Shown here piece after piece: positions 10,151 through 21,200 of a DNA stretch of 64,000 nt. The stretch covers positions 682,001 to 746,000 of the forward strand of contig CBDCWQ010000021.1 in the NCBI GenBank assembly GCA_965223435.1, given 5' to 3'. Source of the stretch: CBDCWQ01 sp965223435 (GTDB taxonomy: Bacteria > Myxococcota > Kuafuiibacteriia > Kuafuiibacteriales > Kuafuiibacteriaceae). Numbering within the stretch: the first letter of the stretch is position 1; each line of letters opens with the position of its first letter. Position numbers and translations under genes: made by a program. The notes beneath the pieces are model-generated. The model had not been told where the DNA came from and ran no database searches. It worked only from the letters and a program-made list of their open reading frames with translations.

Positions 10151-11080
10151 CTATGGTCCGGCGGCCTGGGTGTTGGTGGGGGCCTTTCGCTTCTGAGGGT
10201 GTTGGCCACGGGTGCCTGACAGCAGCGCCTCGATCAACGCTTCGACTCTTCGGGGGGCATAGCGCCTTTCGGGGCGCAGTAGCCAGATTCCGCGTGGTTG
10301 TTGCTTCCAGCTTTTGAGCACTTCTACGAGTTCGCCCGACCTCAGGGCGTCACGAATGAGGAAGTCGGGCAGGTTGACAATGCCCAGGCCGTGGATCGCG
10401 CTTTGGACCATGGCGTGGCCACTGTCGGTGATGAGCCGACCGTGAACAGGCACTGAGACCATCTGGCCCTTGTGCGAAAAATGCCACTCTCTTGGTTTGA
10501 GTTGTCGTTGGTAGAGGATGCAGGGAAGATCTTTCAGTCCTTCGGGTCTGGCTGGCTTTTTGTGTTGGCGCCAATACGTGGGGCTCGCCGCAACGTGGAG
10601 GGTCGACTCGCCCATCTTTTGCGCGCTCAGCGACGAGTCTTGGAGGTGTCCAATACGAATCACCAGGTCGAAGCCCTCCTCAACGACGTCGACGAAGCGG
10701 TCCGCGTATTCGACCTGTAGATGGACACCGGGGTGCTTCAGCAGAAACGTTGCAAAAAGGGGAGCCAGATGGGCTTGACCGTAGCCGTTTGGGGCCGAGA
10801 TGCGAATGTGTCCACGGGGCTCGCTTTGGAGCTCGAGGATCTGGCTGGTGGCGTCTTTGATTTGCTCGAAGGCGGCGCTGCCGCTCTTGTAGAGGACGGC
10901 GCCGGCGCTGGTGAGGGAGAGCGACCGGGTGGTTCGCGTGAGCAGTTGAACGCCCAGTTCTCGCTCGAGGGCACGTACTCTTCGACTCACGTAGGATTTC
11001 GACAGTCCGAGGCTTTCTGCCGCACCAGTGAAGCTGCCGGTGCTGACGACCACCGTGAACGTTTTGAGGTCATCCAACAT
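10151..11080 (-). CDS. LysR-family transcriptional regulator
   Basis: 309 residues, normal length for the family. The N-terminal winged helix-turn-helix is clear: FTVVVSTGSFTGAAESLGLS, then SYVSRRVRALERELGVQLL and TRTTRSLSLTSAG. The substrate-binding part follows, with RGHIRISAP and a DLVIRIG element typical of the CrgA/AaeR-like group. It is divergent from the yceI gene, and its ATG touches a 19-bp inverted repeat, which suggests autoregulation and control of yceI and the following Fe-S fusion gene. Upstream of the ATG the minus strand has TATTAT only 11 bases away, so the leader would be very short. No ligand can be inferred. Confidence 0.93.
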   Translation of the reverse strand: MLDDLKTFTVVVSTGSFTGAAESLGLSKSYVSRRVRALERELGVQLLTRTTRSLSLTSAGAVLYKSGSAAFEQIKDATSQILELQSEPRGHIRISAPNGYGQAHLAPLFATFLLKHPGVHLQVEYADRFVDVVEEGFDLVIRIGHLQDSSLSAQKMGESTLHVAASPTYWRQHKKPARPEGLKDLPCILYQRQLKPREWHFSHKGQMVSVPVHGRLITDSGHAMVQSAIHGLGIVNLPDFLIRDALRSGELVEVLKSWKQQPRGIWLLRPERRYAPRRVEALIEALLSGTRGQHPQKRKAPTNTQAAGP

Positions 11081-11082
11081 AT

Positions 11083-11101
11083 TGTGTACTTATAATACAC
11101 A
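11083..11101. promoter_or_regulatory. 19-bp inverted repeat between lysR and yceI, likely LysR operator
   Basis: TGTGTA-N7-TACACA is a perfect 6+6 inverted repeat lying two bases from the lysR start codon. Its spacer contains TATAAT on the plus strand (11091-11096), which could be the -10 element for yceI. LysR regulators usually bind a T-N11-A inverted repeat in exactly such divergent regions. Confidence 0.6.
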
Positions 11102-11158
11102 GTATTTTGTCTATTAGGGTATTGTTTCAGGATATGCCCGGGGGCTAGGTTGGTTTTT

Positions 11159-11746
11159 ATGAAGATGATCGCAGCCACAACGGGATTCCTTTTTGCGCTT
11201 GGTTTTTTGGGGCGCGCCGACGCGAAGACTTGGACCATCGACGCGTCGCACAGTCGGGTGGGTTTTTCGGTGAGCCACATGATGGTGTCTAAGACGAAGG
11301 GACGCTTCAAAGGTGTGGAGGGAACTGTCGAGCTTCACGATAAGGATCTGACCAAAAGCCGGATTGAGGTGTCGCTGGATGTCGCAACGCTCGACACCGA
11401 CAACGAAAAACGCGACGACCATCTCAAGGGCAAAGACTTCTTCGACGTTGCGAAGCACAAACAGATCCGTTTCAAATCGAAGCGGATCACGGCAAACAAA
11501 GGTCGCTATCGGGTTTACGGTGATCTCACCATTCGGGGTGTCACCAAACCGGTGACGTTGGATACCAAAATCACCGCCGCGGTGAAATCGCCTTGGGGAG
11601 GCTTGGTCCGTGGGGTTCACGCGACAGCGCGCGTGAACCGCCAAGATTTTGGCATTCGTTGGAACAAAGGCTTAGATAAAGGGGGCGTGGTGGTGGGCAA
11701 CGAAGTCGATATCGAGATCGACGTAGAAATCACGCCGAAGAAATAG
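11159..11746 (+). CDS. YceI-family periplasmic lipocalin-like protein
   Basis: 195 residues from the ATG at 11159 (the TTG nine bases earlier is less likely). A signal peptide ends near GRADA. The mature part shows the YceI pattern: WTIDASHSRVGFSVSHMM, GRFKGVEGTVELHDKDL, an FDVAKHKQIRFKS segment, and GDLTIRGVTKPVTLD. YceI proteins are small beta-barrels that bind isoprenoid quinones or similar amphiphiles in the periplasm. It is followed after 10 bases by the CDGSH/glutamate-synthase fusion and is probably co-transcribed with it, which points to a shared redox or stress role under the divergent LysR regulator. Confidence 0.92.
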   Translation: MKMIAATTGFLFALGFLGRADAKTWTIDASHSRVGFSVSHMMVSKTKGRFKGVEGTVELHDKDLTKSRIEVSLDVATLDTDNEKRDDHLKGKDFFDVAKHKQIRFKSKRITANKGRYRVYGDLTIRGVTKPVTLDTKITAAVKSPWGGLVRGVHATARVNRQDFGIRWNKGLDKGGVVVGNEVDIEIDVEITPKK

Positions 11747-11756
11747 GGGCCGTTTC

Positions 11757-13301
11757 ATGAGTCTTCCCATTGTTGCGAACAACCGACCCATCAAAGTCTC
11801 ACTCGAAAAGGGTTCAGAGTACTACTATTGTACGTGCGGTCGTTCCCAAGGCCAGCCGTTCTGTGATGGATCCCACGTAGGGACCGGATTCTCCCCCCAA
11901 AAGGTGGTGGCCCAAGAGACCGAAGACGGCTTCTTTTGTGCCTGCAAACATACGGCCAATGCGCCCTTTTGCGATGGAACCCACAAAAAATTCAAAAGCG
12001 AAGATGTAGGCAAAGAGGGGCCCGGGGTGGCGGCGAAGGCCTCTGGCTTGCCGGTGGCAAAGCCCACGCCCGAGGAGCCGACGGTCGCGTTCATTCACCA
12101 GTTGGCGAAAGAGGGTCTGAGTACCTTGGGGCATCACGGGCCCATGACGTCCATGGGGGTTCCGCGCTGGGCGCTCCCCCAGTGGGATGATCTCCAGATC
12201 ATGGCGGCTCAGATGTGGCGAAAGCCGTTGATGGAGGACCAAGCGGTGGGCACCGATTTGGTCATCGGCCCCGAAAGCAAAAAGCCGCTGTCCCTCCAGA
12301 TCCCTTTGTTTGTCTCAGACATGAGTTTTGGGGCGCTGTCGGAAGAAGCCAAGGTGTCCTTGGCCCAAGGTGCAGAACTTGCCGGGACGGGCATCTGTTC
12401 GGGCGAAGGCGGCATGCTGCCCGAGGAGCAGGCGGCGAATTCTCGGTACTTTTATGAATTGGCCAGCGCGCAGTTCGGATACCGTGAAGACCTGCTCAAA
12501 CGGGTTCAAGCGTTTCATTTTAAGGGGGGCCAAGGCGCTAAGACGGGAACCGGTGGGCACCTTCCGGGAACCAAGAACCGGGGCAAGATCTCTGAGGTTC
12601 GAGGCATTGAAGAAGGCACCCCTGCGATTTCACCCCCGACGTTTCAGGGGCTGACCACCGCCCAAGACTTCAAGAAGTTTGGCGACCGAGTACGAGCGCT
12701 TACGGGAGGCATTCCCATCGGCTTCAAGCTCAGCGCGAACCACATCGAAAAGGATATGGCTTTTGCCCTGGAGGCGGGTGCGGACTACATCATCTTGGAT
12801 GGTCGCGGGGGAGGCACGGGCGCGGCGCCCTCCATGTTTCGAGATCACATCAGTGTGCCCACCATTCCGGCGCTGGCACGCGCCCGAAAGTTTTTGGATG
12901 ATGCTGGAGCCAGCGGCCGGGTCACCCTGATTGTGACCGGCGGACTTCGGGTTCCCATCGATTTTGTCAAAGCCTTGGCGCTCGGCGCGGATGGGGTTGC
13001 GGTTTCGAACAGTGCGATGCAGGCGGTCGGTTGCGTGGCGGCGCGCATGTGCAACACCAACAACTGCCCGGCGGGCATCGCGACCCAAAAGCCAGAGCTT
13101 CGTGCCAAACTGAACGTTGCGGTTGCGGCCAAGAAGCTACAGCGCTTTTTTGAGGCGTCGACAGAGCTCATGAAGGTCATGGCCCGCGCCTGTGGGCATC
13201 GACATCTCAATCAGTTTGCCAAAGAGGATCTCGCCGCCTGGAAGGTCGAGATGGCTCGTTTGACGGGGGTGCGCTACGTGGGGTTGGGCCTCGCTGAATG
13301 A
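11757..13301 (+). CDS. Double CDGSH iron-sulfur domain fused to glutamate synthase-like FMN domain
   Basis: 514 residues. Residues 1-80 carry two CDGSH 2Fe-2S motifs (CTCGRSQGQPFCDGSH and CACKHTANAPFCDGTH). From about 110 to the end is the FMN-binding TIM barrel of the large glutamate synthase subunit, with SDMSFGALS, GEGGMLPEE, KGGQGAKTGTGG, DGRGGGTGAAP and the 3Fe-4S-type cysteine cluster CNTNNCPAGIATQ. No glutamine amidotransferase domain is present, so this is not a full GltB. It may use ammonia or act as a different oxidoreductase. A TAGGGG ribosome-binding site precedes the ATG. Probably co-transcribed with yceI; a strong hairpin follows it. Confidence 0.93.
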   Translation: MSLPIVANNRPIKVSLEKGSEYYYCTCGRSQGQPFCDGSHVGTGFSPQKVVAQETEDGFFCACKHTANAPFCDGTHKKFKSEDVGKEGPGVAAKASGLPVAKPTPEEPTVAFIHQLAKEGLSTLGHHGPMTSMGVPRWALPQWDDLQIMAAQMWRKPLMEDQAVGTDLVIGPESKKPLSLQIPLFVSDMSFGALSEEAKVSLAQGAELAGTGICSGEGGMLPEEQAANSRYFYELASAQFGYREDLLKRVQAFHFKGGQGAKTGTGGHLPGTKNRGKISEVRGIEEGTPAISPPTFQGLTTAQDFKKFGDRVRALTGGIPIGFKLSANHIEKDMAFALEAGADYIILDGRGGGTGAAPSMFRDHISVPTIPALARARKFLDDAGASGRVTLIVTGGLRVPIDFVKALALGADGVAVSNSAMQAVGCVAARMCNTNNCPAGIATQKPELRAKLNVAVAAKKLQRFFEASTELMKVMARACGHRHLNQFAKEDLAAWKVEMARLTGVRYVGLGLAE

Positions 13302-13320
13302 CGGCGAGAGACGCAAAGTG

Positions 13321-13347
13321 CCCCGCCCAGGCGAGGCCTGGACGGGG
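13321..13347. terminator. Hairpin between convergent genes, bidirectional terminator candidate
   Basis: CCCCG-C-CCAGGC, loop GAG, GCCTGG-A-CGGGG: eleven base pairs with one mismatch. It sits in the 96-base gap between the convergent fusion gene and the jelly-roll lipoprotein gene. There is no T-run on either side, so termination would be non-canonical. Confidence 0.55.
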
Positions 13348-13397
13348 CGGCTCTCTCAGCACAAAAGGAGACGCTTGAAGGTTTGCGTTTTCGCGGG

Positions 13398-15122
13398 CTA
13401 TTCGCCAATCCGTCGAACCGCGGTCAGCTCGTCGATGTACATGTCAACCACTTGGGCTTCGGCTTCGAGGTCGTCGTCGTCAACCGCGAACATGATGTGG
13501 GTGATGTTGCTGAGATTGATCGTCGAGTCCGAATCGGAGAGCACTTGCCTAAAGTGCCGAGGATCGATTTCAAACTCGAGTCGCTCGTAGGTGTCACCGA
13601 CCGGCAGCTGCAGAACATGCCGAAACTCACGACCACCGCCTTCGCGGAGCCGCAACGAAATCCTGGATGAACCACGGGCGGCCCGGGCGTAAAAGGCCAC
13701 TTTTTCGACATCGCTGTAGTCGGTGATTCGGCTGCTGCTCCACAGAATGACCTCGCCCCATCGATCGCCGTCGGTGTACCGGAGGGCGCCGTTTCCCTTG
13801 TAGGCGGCTGCGTTCCATGCCGAAGAGATGGACGGCCTTCCCTCGCCGGCGTAGCGCCACGAGCTGGCACCAAAGTCAAAGGAGGCGAGCTCAACTTCTT
13901 CTCTTTCGTCTGCTTTGGTTTTCGTTCCGACGACGTCGTCTATGATGTAGTGCACGCGGTCTGGGGCGCTCGGGTGGATGTCGAAGAAAATGAAGTGAAT
14001 CTCGCTGATCTGGTCGAGATCGAGGGCGAAGTTGCTTTGCCCCGGAACCCGGTCAATCAATGTCAGGCCCGACCGATCCAGAGCAACGTTCACTTTTTGG
14101 GCTTCGGTCCGAATGCTCGTGCGCACGGTTTGCGCCCAGACGTCACCGCTCTCTTCTTTGAGCTCAAGCATGACCTCGCCAGACATCGATTCACCGGTGC
14201 GGCTCACAAGATAGGAGATCTCAGAGTAGCCGGAAAGGTCGTGGGTGAACTCTCTCACCAGACCACCAAATAGCATCTTATGGCTGTTGGCGTAACCAAG
14301 GGCGAGCTTTCCTTCTCCCATCCCGGAAGCGACCGGAGCGGCCTCAGGTGTCCCCGCGCCGAACGCGAACCACGCATCGTGTCCGTCTTCGAAATCGATG
14401 AGCATATCTTCATTCGAGGACCGGACTTCGGCATCATTGTCTCGCGCATATATCCTATCTAGGGTGTACAGGACTTCGTTCGGTACGCCCGGCTCATCAT
14501 CAAAAAACACAAACTGAAGCTCCGCCAGCGCCCCGAGGTCTGGCTTGAGGTTGCCGCCGCCAGGGCCACGGTCGGTGATAATGAAGTTTTCTCTCGCAAG
14601 ACTGACTTTCACCCGCATCTCTGACAACACATTGGTGTCGTGGGTTCCGGCAATGGCGGTGGGCGTTCGTTGCCGCCAGACCTCACCATCTTGGTCCTTA
14701 AACCCAAGCGCAACCCGTCCAGGGATCGAACGATGGGCCCTCACCAAAAAACCGAATTCATCGTACCCCGAGAGGTCTGTGGTAAAAGGCATCCACAAGC
14801 CGCCGAATGTACTCATTGCGGTGTTGTGGTAGCCCAAGGAAGTCCGCCCAAGGATTGTACCGAAAAGGGGCTGGGTCCAGCGGACCGATGGGTTTCCGAG
14901 TCCGAAGGCTTGCCACGGGGTTGTTCCCCTTTCGAAATCAAACAGTTCGAGGACGCGAACCGGCTGACGCCTCTCGGAATCTGTTTGGGCCACGGTCGAG
15001 CTATCGGTGCCAGCGAGGTTTTGGTGGGCAAGCTGGCTATCAGAGGCATCCTCCGCCGCGCAACCGGCAGCGAGAGACAATGGAATCAGTAAAAAAGATG
15101 GTTGTATTCTAAAAGCGTTCAT
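13398..15122 (-). CDS. Lipoprotein with three tandem carbohydrate-binding-like jelly-roll domains
   Basis: 574 residues starting at an ATG behind AAGGAGA. The N-terminus is a lipoprotein signal with lipobox LAAGC at about residue 21. Three similar units of about 165 residues follow (roughly 58-225, 232-400 and 410-570). Each begins with a [L/I/F][F/D]FE/DFG-type strand, has a G-A-L-x-Y/F-like core (SLGYHN, LALGYANS, ALRYTDGD), a DLSGYDEFGFLVRA-like strand and ends in an LxxIxxIxFxFxDD-type strand. This is the layout of family-11-like carbohydrate-binding modules. No catalytic domain is present. It lies 167 bases downstream of the second giant gene on the same strand, so it could be a surface sugar-binding partner. 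Confidence 0.75.
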   Translation of the reverse strand: MNAFRIQPSFLLIPLSLAAGCAAEDASDSQLAHQNLAGTDSSTVAQTDSERRQPVRVLELFDFERGTTPWQAFGLGNPSVRWTQPLFGTILGRTSLGYHNTAMSTFGGLWMPFTTDLSGYDEFGFLVRAHRSIPGRVALGFKDQDGEVWRQRTPTAIAGTHDTNVLSEMRVKVSLARENFIITDRGPGGGNLKPDLGALAELQFVFFDDEPGVPNEVLYTLDRIYARDNDAEVRSSNEDMLIDFEDGHDAWFAFGAGTPEAAPVASGMGEGKLALGYANSHKMLFGGLVREFTHDLSGYSEISYLVSRTGESMSGEVMLELKEESGDVWAQTVRTSIRTEAQKVNVALDRSGLTLIDRVPGQSNFALDLDQISEIHFIFFDIHPSAPDRVHYIIDDVVGTKTKADEREEVELASFDFGASSWRYAGEGRPSISSAWNAAAYKGNGALRYTDGDRWGEVILWSSSRITDYSDVEKVAFYARAARGSSRISLRLREGGGREFRHVLQLPVGDTYERLEFEIDPRHFRQVLSDSDSTINLSNITHIMFAVDDDDLEAEAQVVDMYIDELTAVRRIGE

Positions 15123-15289
15123 TTCGCGTCTCCTTCTTGCGAACGCTATTAGGATACATGGGGTGTACGTCTTGTGTACTTTCCCATCGCGTCAAACTCG
15201 TCGCATTTGGCGACAAGCCTGGTCGGCAGAGCCCCTTTTTTCGCCAAGGGCGTCGCCACCTCTCGAAGTTGGCGCCTGCGGTCGAAAGT

Positions 15290-18200
15290 CTAGCGTACGG
15301 TGAGGGGAACGGGCTCGGGGCGAATGAGTTGCTCCGGGAAGACCGGGATGCAGCAGTCGTCTCCGGTGGGGTCGTGGCCTTCGTCGGAACCAAAGTCTCG
15401 TTTGTTTTTTGGATCTCGTGCTTCGCTGGTGTTGCTGTGTTTGTACACGTGGATGACACCCTTTTCTTTACCTTTGGTATCATCGTCAAATTGGACGAGT
15501 TGGGCGAGGTAAAAGGCATGGGTGTCATCTTTGAGGAGTTCATGAATTTTTCTGTTGAATTCCATGTGAGACCAGTAGAGGTCGTCGTACTCGTTTGCAT
15601 ACCATTTCAGATCTAACCCCGTAGGGTCGGTTTTGGAAACAGCACCCTCGGGCAAAAGATCCTTCAAAACGCTGGCGTCAATCTTTTCTATGTTGCTCCA
15701 GTTGGTGACATGTTTCGAGCGTAAGAGGACCCGAGCCACTGCTTTGCCGGGGTCCCTATTGGGACCGCTGTGGTCGAGCCCGGGGGCGAAAAAGATGTCC
15801 CAAACGCTCCCTATGCCTTCGCGGATCGTGGACTCGAGTTGTTCGTTGTGTACCAAGGAGCCATTGCCGATCCGTTTGGCGGTTTCGAGATTCACAACAT
15901 AGTATTTCTCTTGTAATTTGGGGTAGAAATCCTCAAGCTCGCTGAGGTCAATAAAGGGCTCCCAGGATTCGGTAAAAAACGCGAACTTCGCGCCGACGCC
16001 CGAATTCTTGGAGGCGTCAACCAGTCGAGCGAGGCCCAGACCTGTGGTGACATCGGTGCGCGCATCATCGTCTAGCATCCGACCAGCCAAGTAGTTGTAG
16101 CGCCCGCTGACCAGAGCCGGTCCGAACACGATCCGAAACCAGTTCAAGAACCCCGGGATGGAATCACCCTCGGGCGTGATATGTCTACGGTCCACTCCGT
16201 TTGACATTCTGCGGAAAAGGGACTCGAGCGCATCTTGCGTCGGATGACTATTGTCGTCGAGCGGAAGCCCATCGATCAGAGGGTGTGTATCCTCGGCGCC
16301 GAAGTGTAACCAAAGCTCCGTGCCCAGCCATTTTCGAATGTTCTCGACAGTGAGGTCGTACTCTTCGCCCAACGGAACGGTGTTGTCTAACAAGGGCTTG
16401 TGTTCGACGGGCAGGTTGCCCAGGTTTTCATATTGAATCAACAATACCCCACCGTGGCCGTCGTAGCGCGGGAGAAAAAAGTCATTTTGACCGTCGGGGA
16501 CAATGTTGCGAAAGGTGTCGGTGACCTTTTTCACCCAAAATCGGTAGGGTATATCGTTGAGCTTCGTTAAGGTGCCAAGCCGGTACGAAAAGTTGTCCGA
16601 CCACCAATCGAGTTTGAAAGTGTTCCCGTCATCAGACGCGCCTTCAAGGAAGTCCGAGGACAAGCTGGAAGGACGAACAATCTTTCCCGGCCCCCAGTTT
16701 TGGGCAGGAGTCACCGCGAGAAGTTCAAAATAGGCGACGCCATTTAACTCAAAGGCTGGCGCAAAATCAAAGTCCCTCCATTCTATCCCGAAACCGATTC
16801 GCATGCGGTTCAGGATTTCGTCGTTTGGTTTCTTCAGGAGCGCATCGACCCGACTTTGGGTCCACAAGAATTCTTCTAAGATTTGATCTCTAAGGTCATC
16901 TCCGTTCGGCATGGCATCGAGCGTTGTGTCATACTCCGCATAGTGGGCAGAAACTGTCATGGCGGGCGTGTTGTATTGTAGGCGTGGCTCGAAATAGAGA
17001 GAATCGGGACCCGTGAGAAAGAGCCGTCCGATGTCCTGGCCAGCGTACAAGCTGTCCTCGCCGTCATTCTCGCGAAGTTCGTCTATGTCTGCGTCTCCGC
17101 CGAACATGTAGATCTGGAGTTCTCTATGAAAGGTGTGGTATCGAACATCCCCTTTCGTGTTGGCTTCGTCATCCGTTTTGCCCGCGGCGGTACGGCGCCA
17201 TGTCTCTTTGAGCAAACTGTGAAATGCCTCGGACGATGCAAGCGGCTTACTGTTGCTCCAAGCGATGTTGTTGAGTCCGATCAAACTTCGAAGTTCTTCG
17301 TAACTCAGTTTTCTGGCGGGACCATAGACCCCCGACGCGTCTTTGCCCGAACCAGGACTCGGTGTCGCCTCAATGCTTGAAGCCCCTTCGCTGCCCGTAT
17401 CTGGTTTGGATGGGGATGGATGGGTTTGTGGGCCGCCGCCGGTGCTCAATTCATGGTAGCTGGCGTAACCTGGCTGGTCGCTCCACCAGAACGGGCGGTC
17501 GCCCCGCCCGTTTCTGCCGTGGGCCGGCCAACCTCCTGCGTGTTCGGCCGCATGGGTGTTGAAAAACCAGCCGAGGATCATGCCTTTCATCGACGATAGA
17601 AAAAGTCTCCGGGCTCCATCGTCGACAATGTACTGTGCAATCGAGAGAACGCTTTGCCACCAAAGATGGTGCCGGAGAAATTCATCAACAATGGTGGACC
17701 GCGTCAGGTCAGAGTCGAGGGCATATACGTGAACTTGCTCATCTCCCTTTGCGATTTTTGGGGCGTCCGGGACCAGTACGAAACCCGGAGACCTCGCGCT
17801 GGAATCAGGAAACACGGTGTCCAGAGGCAATAAGTCATCGAGATGCTGGGCGTCGAATCCGTAGATTCGGTCAGGGTCGTATCGGTTCGGTGAACCGTCT
17901 TGACCCACAAAAACACCATGGCTTCGAAGGTCGGATTCGCTTTCGAAGCTATAGGTCACACCACTGAAGTCTACCCCGGACAATGGTCCGATCTCGCGCA
18001 TCACGTCAGTGGCGGCCACCGAACCCACCCGAACCCACGCGCCACTCGGCGCCTCATCAAAGACGACCATGGTGGTCATGTCGGCATCCTGTTTGCCGGT
18101 CAACAGCATGCCTGCGGGCAACGTCCATGGGGCAATCCACGCAGCCACATGGGGATCAAAGGAGAGCAGCGTCTTGAGGCTTTGGTACAACCCTTTTTCG

Positions 18201-21200
18201 GCACCACGAATGCGCTGCAAGGCGCGAAGGCTCGCCTCGTTGAGCTCCGCCACCGGTTTCGGCTGGGCGAAATCTTGGTTCAGATCTTCCGCGAACGCTC
18301 CGTCTGGTATCCCGGTGTGTTGGACCCATGTGCGAAATTCATCGAGCCGCCCTGAGTCGGAGCCTGCCTCACGCACGTTGAACCTTGTTCGCCATCCGTT
18401 TCGTTCTTGGGCGCCCAGGCCCATGGCGCCCAGGCTCCGAAAGTCTTCCTCGGGGAGGACACCGGTCTTTAAAAGGGTATGCAACCACGCGGGATCGATG
18501 CCGATATGCTGCCCCAAAGAAAACAGATCGCCCTCAGCCCAGGTGTTCACGAAACTTCGAAGCGCGTGACTGGTCACCTGGTCTGCATCCGTGCGTGGGT
18601 GGCGCGGCGCATGCGCCAATCTGCCGGGAATCACAAAAGAAATATGGGGCCGAAATTCGTCGCTGAGCGACACTCGAAGTGCGACCGAGGCCGGTTTCCA
18701 GTAGTGAGGGGAGGCGGGATGAAGGGCTTCGAGCGCGTCGACCGTAGGCAGGGCGAACACCAGCATGGGTCCACGCTCTGGCTCCATCGGTGCGCCATTA
18801 AGGTGCCGGTTGATCCCGTCTCGGTTTGCGGCAACGAGCCGGCTGCGAATGGCTTCTTGAACCTCAGCCACGGACGGGTCTGCGAGCGGGGGAGAATGCG
18901 GATAGGTACGAAGCAGTTCTGGGCCGGTCCAATGGGGTGCGGCGCCCGGCTGAATGCCAGAAGACGGGGGTTCAGCGTGATCGTCCGATGGCCAGGCCAG
19001 CATCTGTTGGGTCACGAGGTCGTTGTGAATCGCGAGGACCAGCTGGTGCATGCCGTGGGTCTCTCCGCCTGGGTCGAGTGCCAGAACCTCGAAGAGTTCG
19101 CCCGACGGATAACCCACGCGGGCGCGGATCTGCGGGGGGATGTGGCGCTCCACGACGCGGCACGCGCGTTCGAACCCCGTGGCATCATCCAAAGAAATCC
19201 TGGAAGCGCCGACAAGCGTCTGCTCGTGTTCGCAAAAGGAACCGAGTTGGTAGACGGTCTTTTGGACAAGTTCGGCCTTGGGGGCCTCTCGGTACCGGGC
19301 CACCCACGTGCTGGGGTCGGCGTGGGATGGTTGGGCGTCGGCGGACAGCGAATCGATGCCAAAACGAAGTCTCAAGAGTTCGCGAAAGAGGATATCGAAC
19401 CCGTCTCGGGGGTTGTCGGTGGCAAGCAGCGCGGTGAGGACTTCGACGATGCGTTCCGCCAGTCCCGTCTGGAGGGCCATCTGATAGTCCGTATCGGACA
19501 TCGCTTCAAGGATTTCGAACGAACCTCGTGAAGGTCGCAAGATCACCGCCGGACCGGCATCGACACCCCATGCGCCTCTTGGGGCCTCGAGCAGATTGGC
19601 TGCGGCCCCGAGGACGGGATTCGACTCGGTTTCGGTGATGGACGATAGCGCTGAAAGTTGTAAAAGCGCGAGTTCTTCTTCTCTTGGGTCCATGGGGGCC
19701 AGGGCCCTACGCACCCATGCTTCTCCGATCAGATTGAGAAAACCCAAGGGGTCTTTCAGCAGACCCGCGACGCGGCTGCCCCGAGACGTGAGCTCTGGGC
19801 TTTTGCTCCCAGAACGCGAACGGAGGAAGGCCAGACCATCCAAAAGGCGCTGTGCGTGGTGCCACTCTCCTCGGCTTTGATGGAACAGGGCGCAAAGGGC
19901 CAGCGTTTTCGGAGAATCTGCAACCTCATTGACGTTGTTGGCCAAGACGCGTTTGAGTGGCCACTCGAGAACCGGATCCCAGCACAGCGAATGGAGCTTT
20001 TGCGCCAATCGGTCGGCCCACCACTCGAACCGGAGGTCTACAGGAACGGCTTGGCGAAGGAGAAAATAGCCAAGCACGCTCTCGTCGGTGTCGACGTGGG
20101 TTGTCTCCTCGTCCGAACGGAAAAGACCATCATTCGAGTCCGGGCCACCCACCCAAAAACCCTTGTGTTCGGCCTCTAGGGCAAAAAGCGAGGACGACAG
20201 GACGGCCCATCCCTTTTCCCGAAGCTGGGCGTCGTGTTCCGCGGTGTCCGCCCAGACCAGGTAGTGATTCAACGCGTACAGCGTCAAGAGTCTGCTGGCC
20301 AGGGCGGCATCGCCATAGGGTGCGCGAGGCGCACCGTTTTGGGCATCGACCGCATAGGGCATGTTGGGCTCCGATTCCATGAGGACACCAAGCAGGCCTT
20401 CGGTCAGTTGCGTAGCCCCCTCGGCATCTCGGCGTGAAACCGCGGCCATCAACAGCAGTGCTTGTTCGTGCATGACACTGTAAGGCCCGTCTTCATCGTG
20501 GCCGGACACCGCCCAGAGGCCGTCGACCGGGATGGCATCCGCGTAAGAGGAATCGATGAAAGAACGCAGTGAAAAAAGGTCCACGTGGGCTGCATAGTGC
20601 TTGAGGGGACGGTCGAAATGGCCGTCCTTCTTCTCGAAGTATTCGTACACGTCCATGAACCAAATGACCGCGGTGCTCGATAACAAGAGCGTGGACAAGT
20701 TCGGAATCCTTTGGCTCGAATAAGGGAAGCCGTGGTCTTGGATGAACCTTTGGGCGTCCGCCCACAAGTGCCGCGCTTCCTGTTCGAAGCCTTGGGCGCT
20801 CGGATGGTCGGGGTGTGCTTCGACAAAGACCAAAAGACCGAGGATCAAACCCATGGTCGCTTCCAGGTGATAGGAAGACTCCTGAAGGTGACTCGGTGCG
20901 ATGTAGGGGTCGCGAAAGGCGTTCTGAAAATAGTGCGTGCCGTAGTAGCTGGGGGCGCCGGGGCACCCGGTTGGTTTTGTGGTGTCGCAGAAACTCAGAG
21001 GCTTTGCGTACTGAATCAGCGTGTACGTCAGGCAACGATCGAGCCTGGCGACATGCGTGGTGTCGAGCGCCGCGTGGTCCACAGACAGTGAAAGCCAGCT
21101 GCAGTTGTCAATGGCCGAGTGTACGCTTTTTTGGCCGACACGATAGGTTGTGGCCGGCGAGTCCTGATTCGCAGCCATCGGGACCAGATCCCCACTGCCG

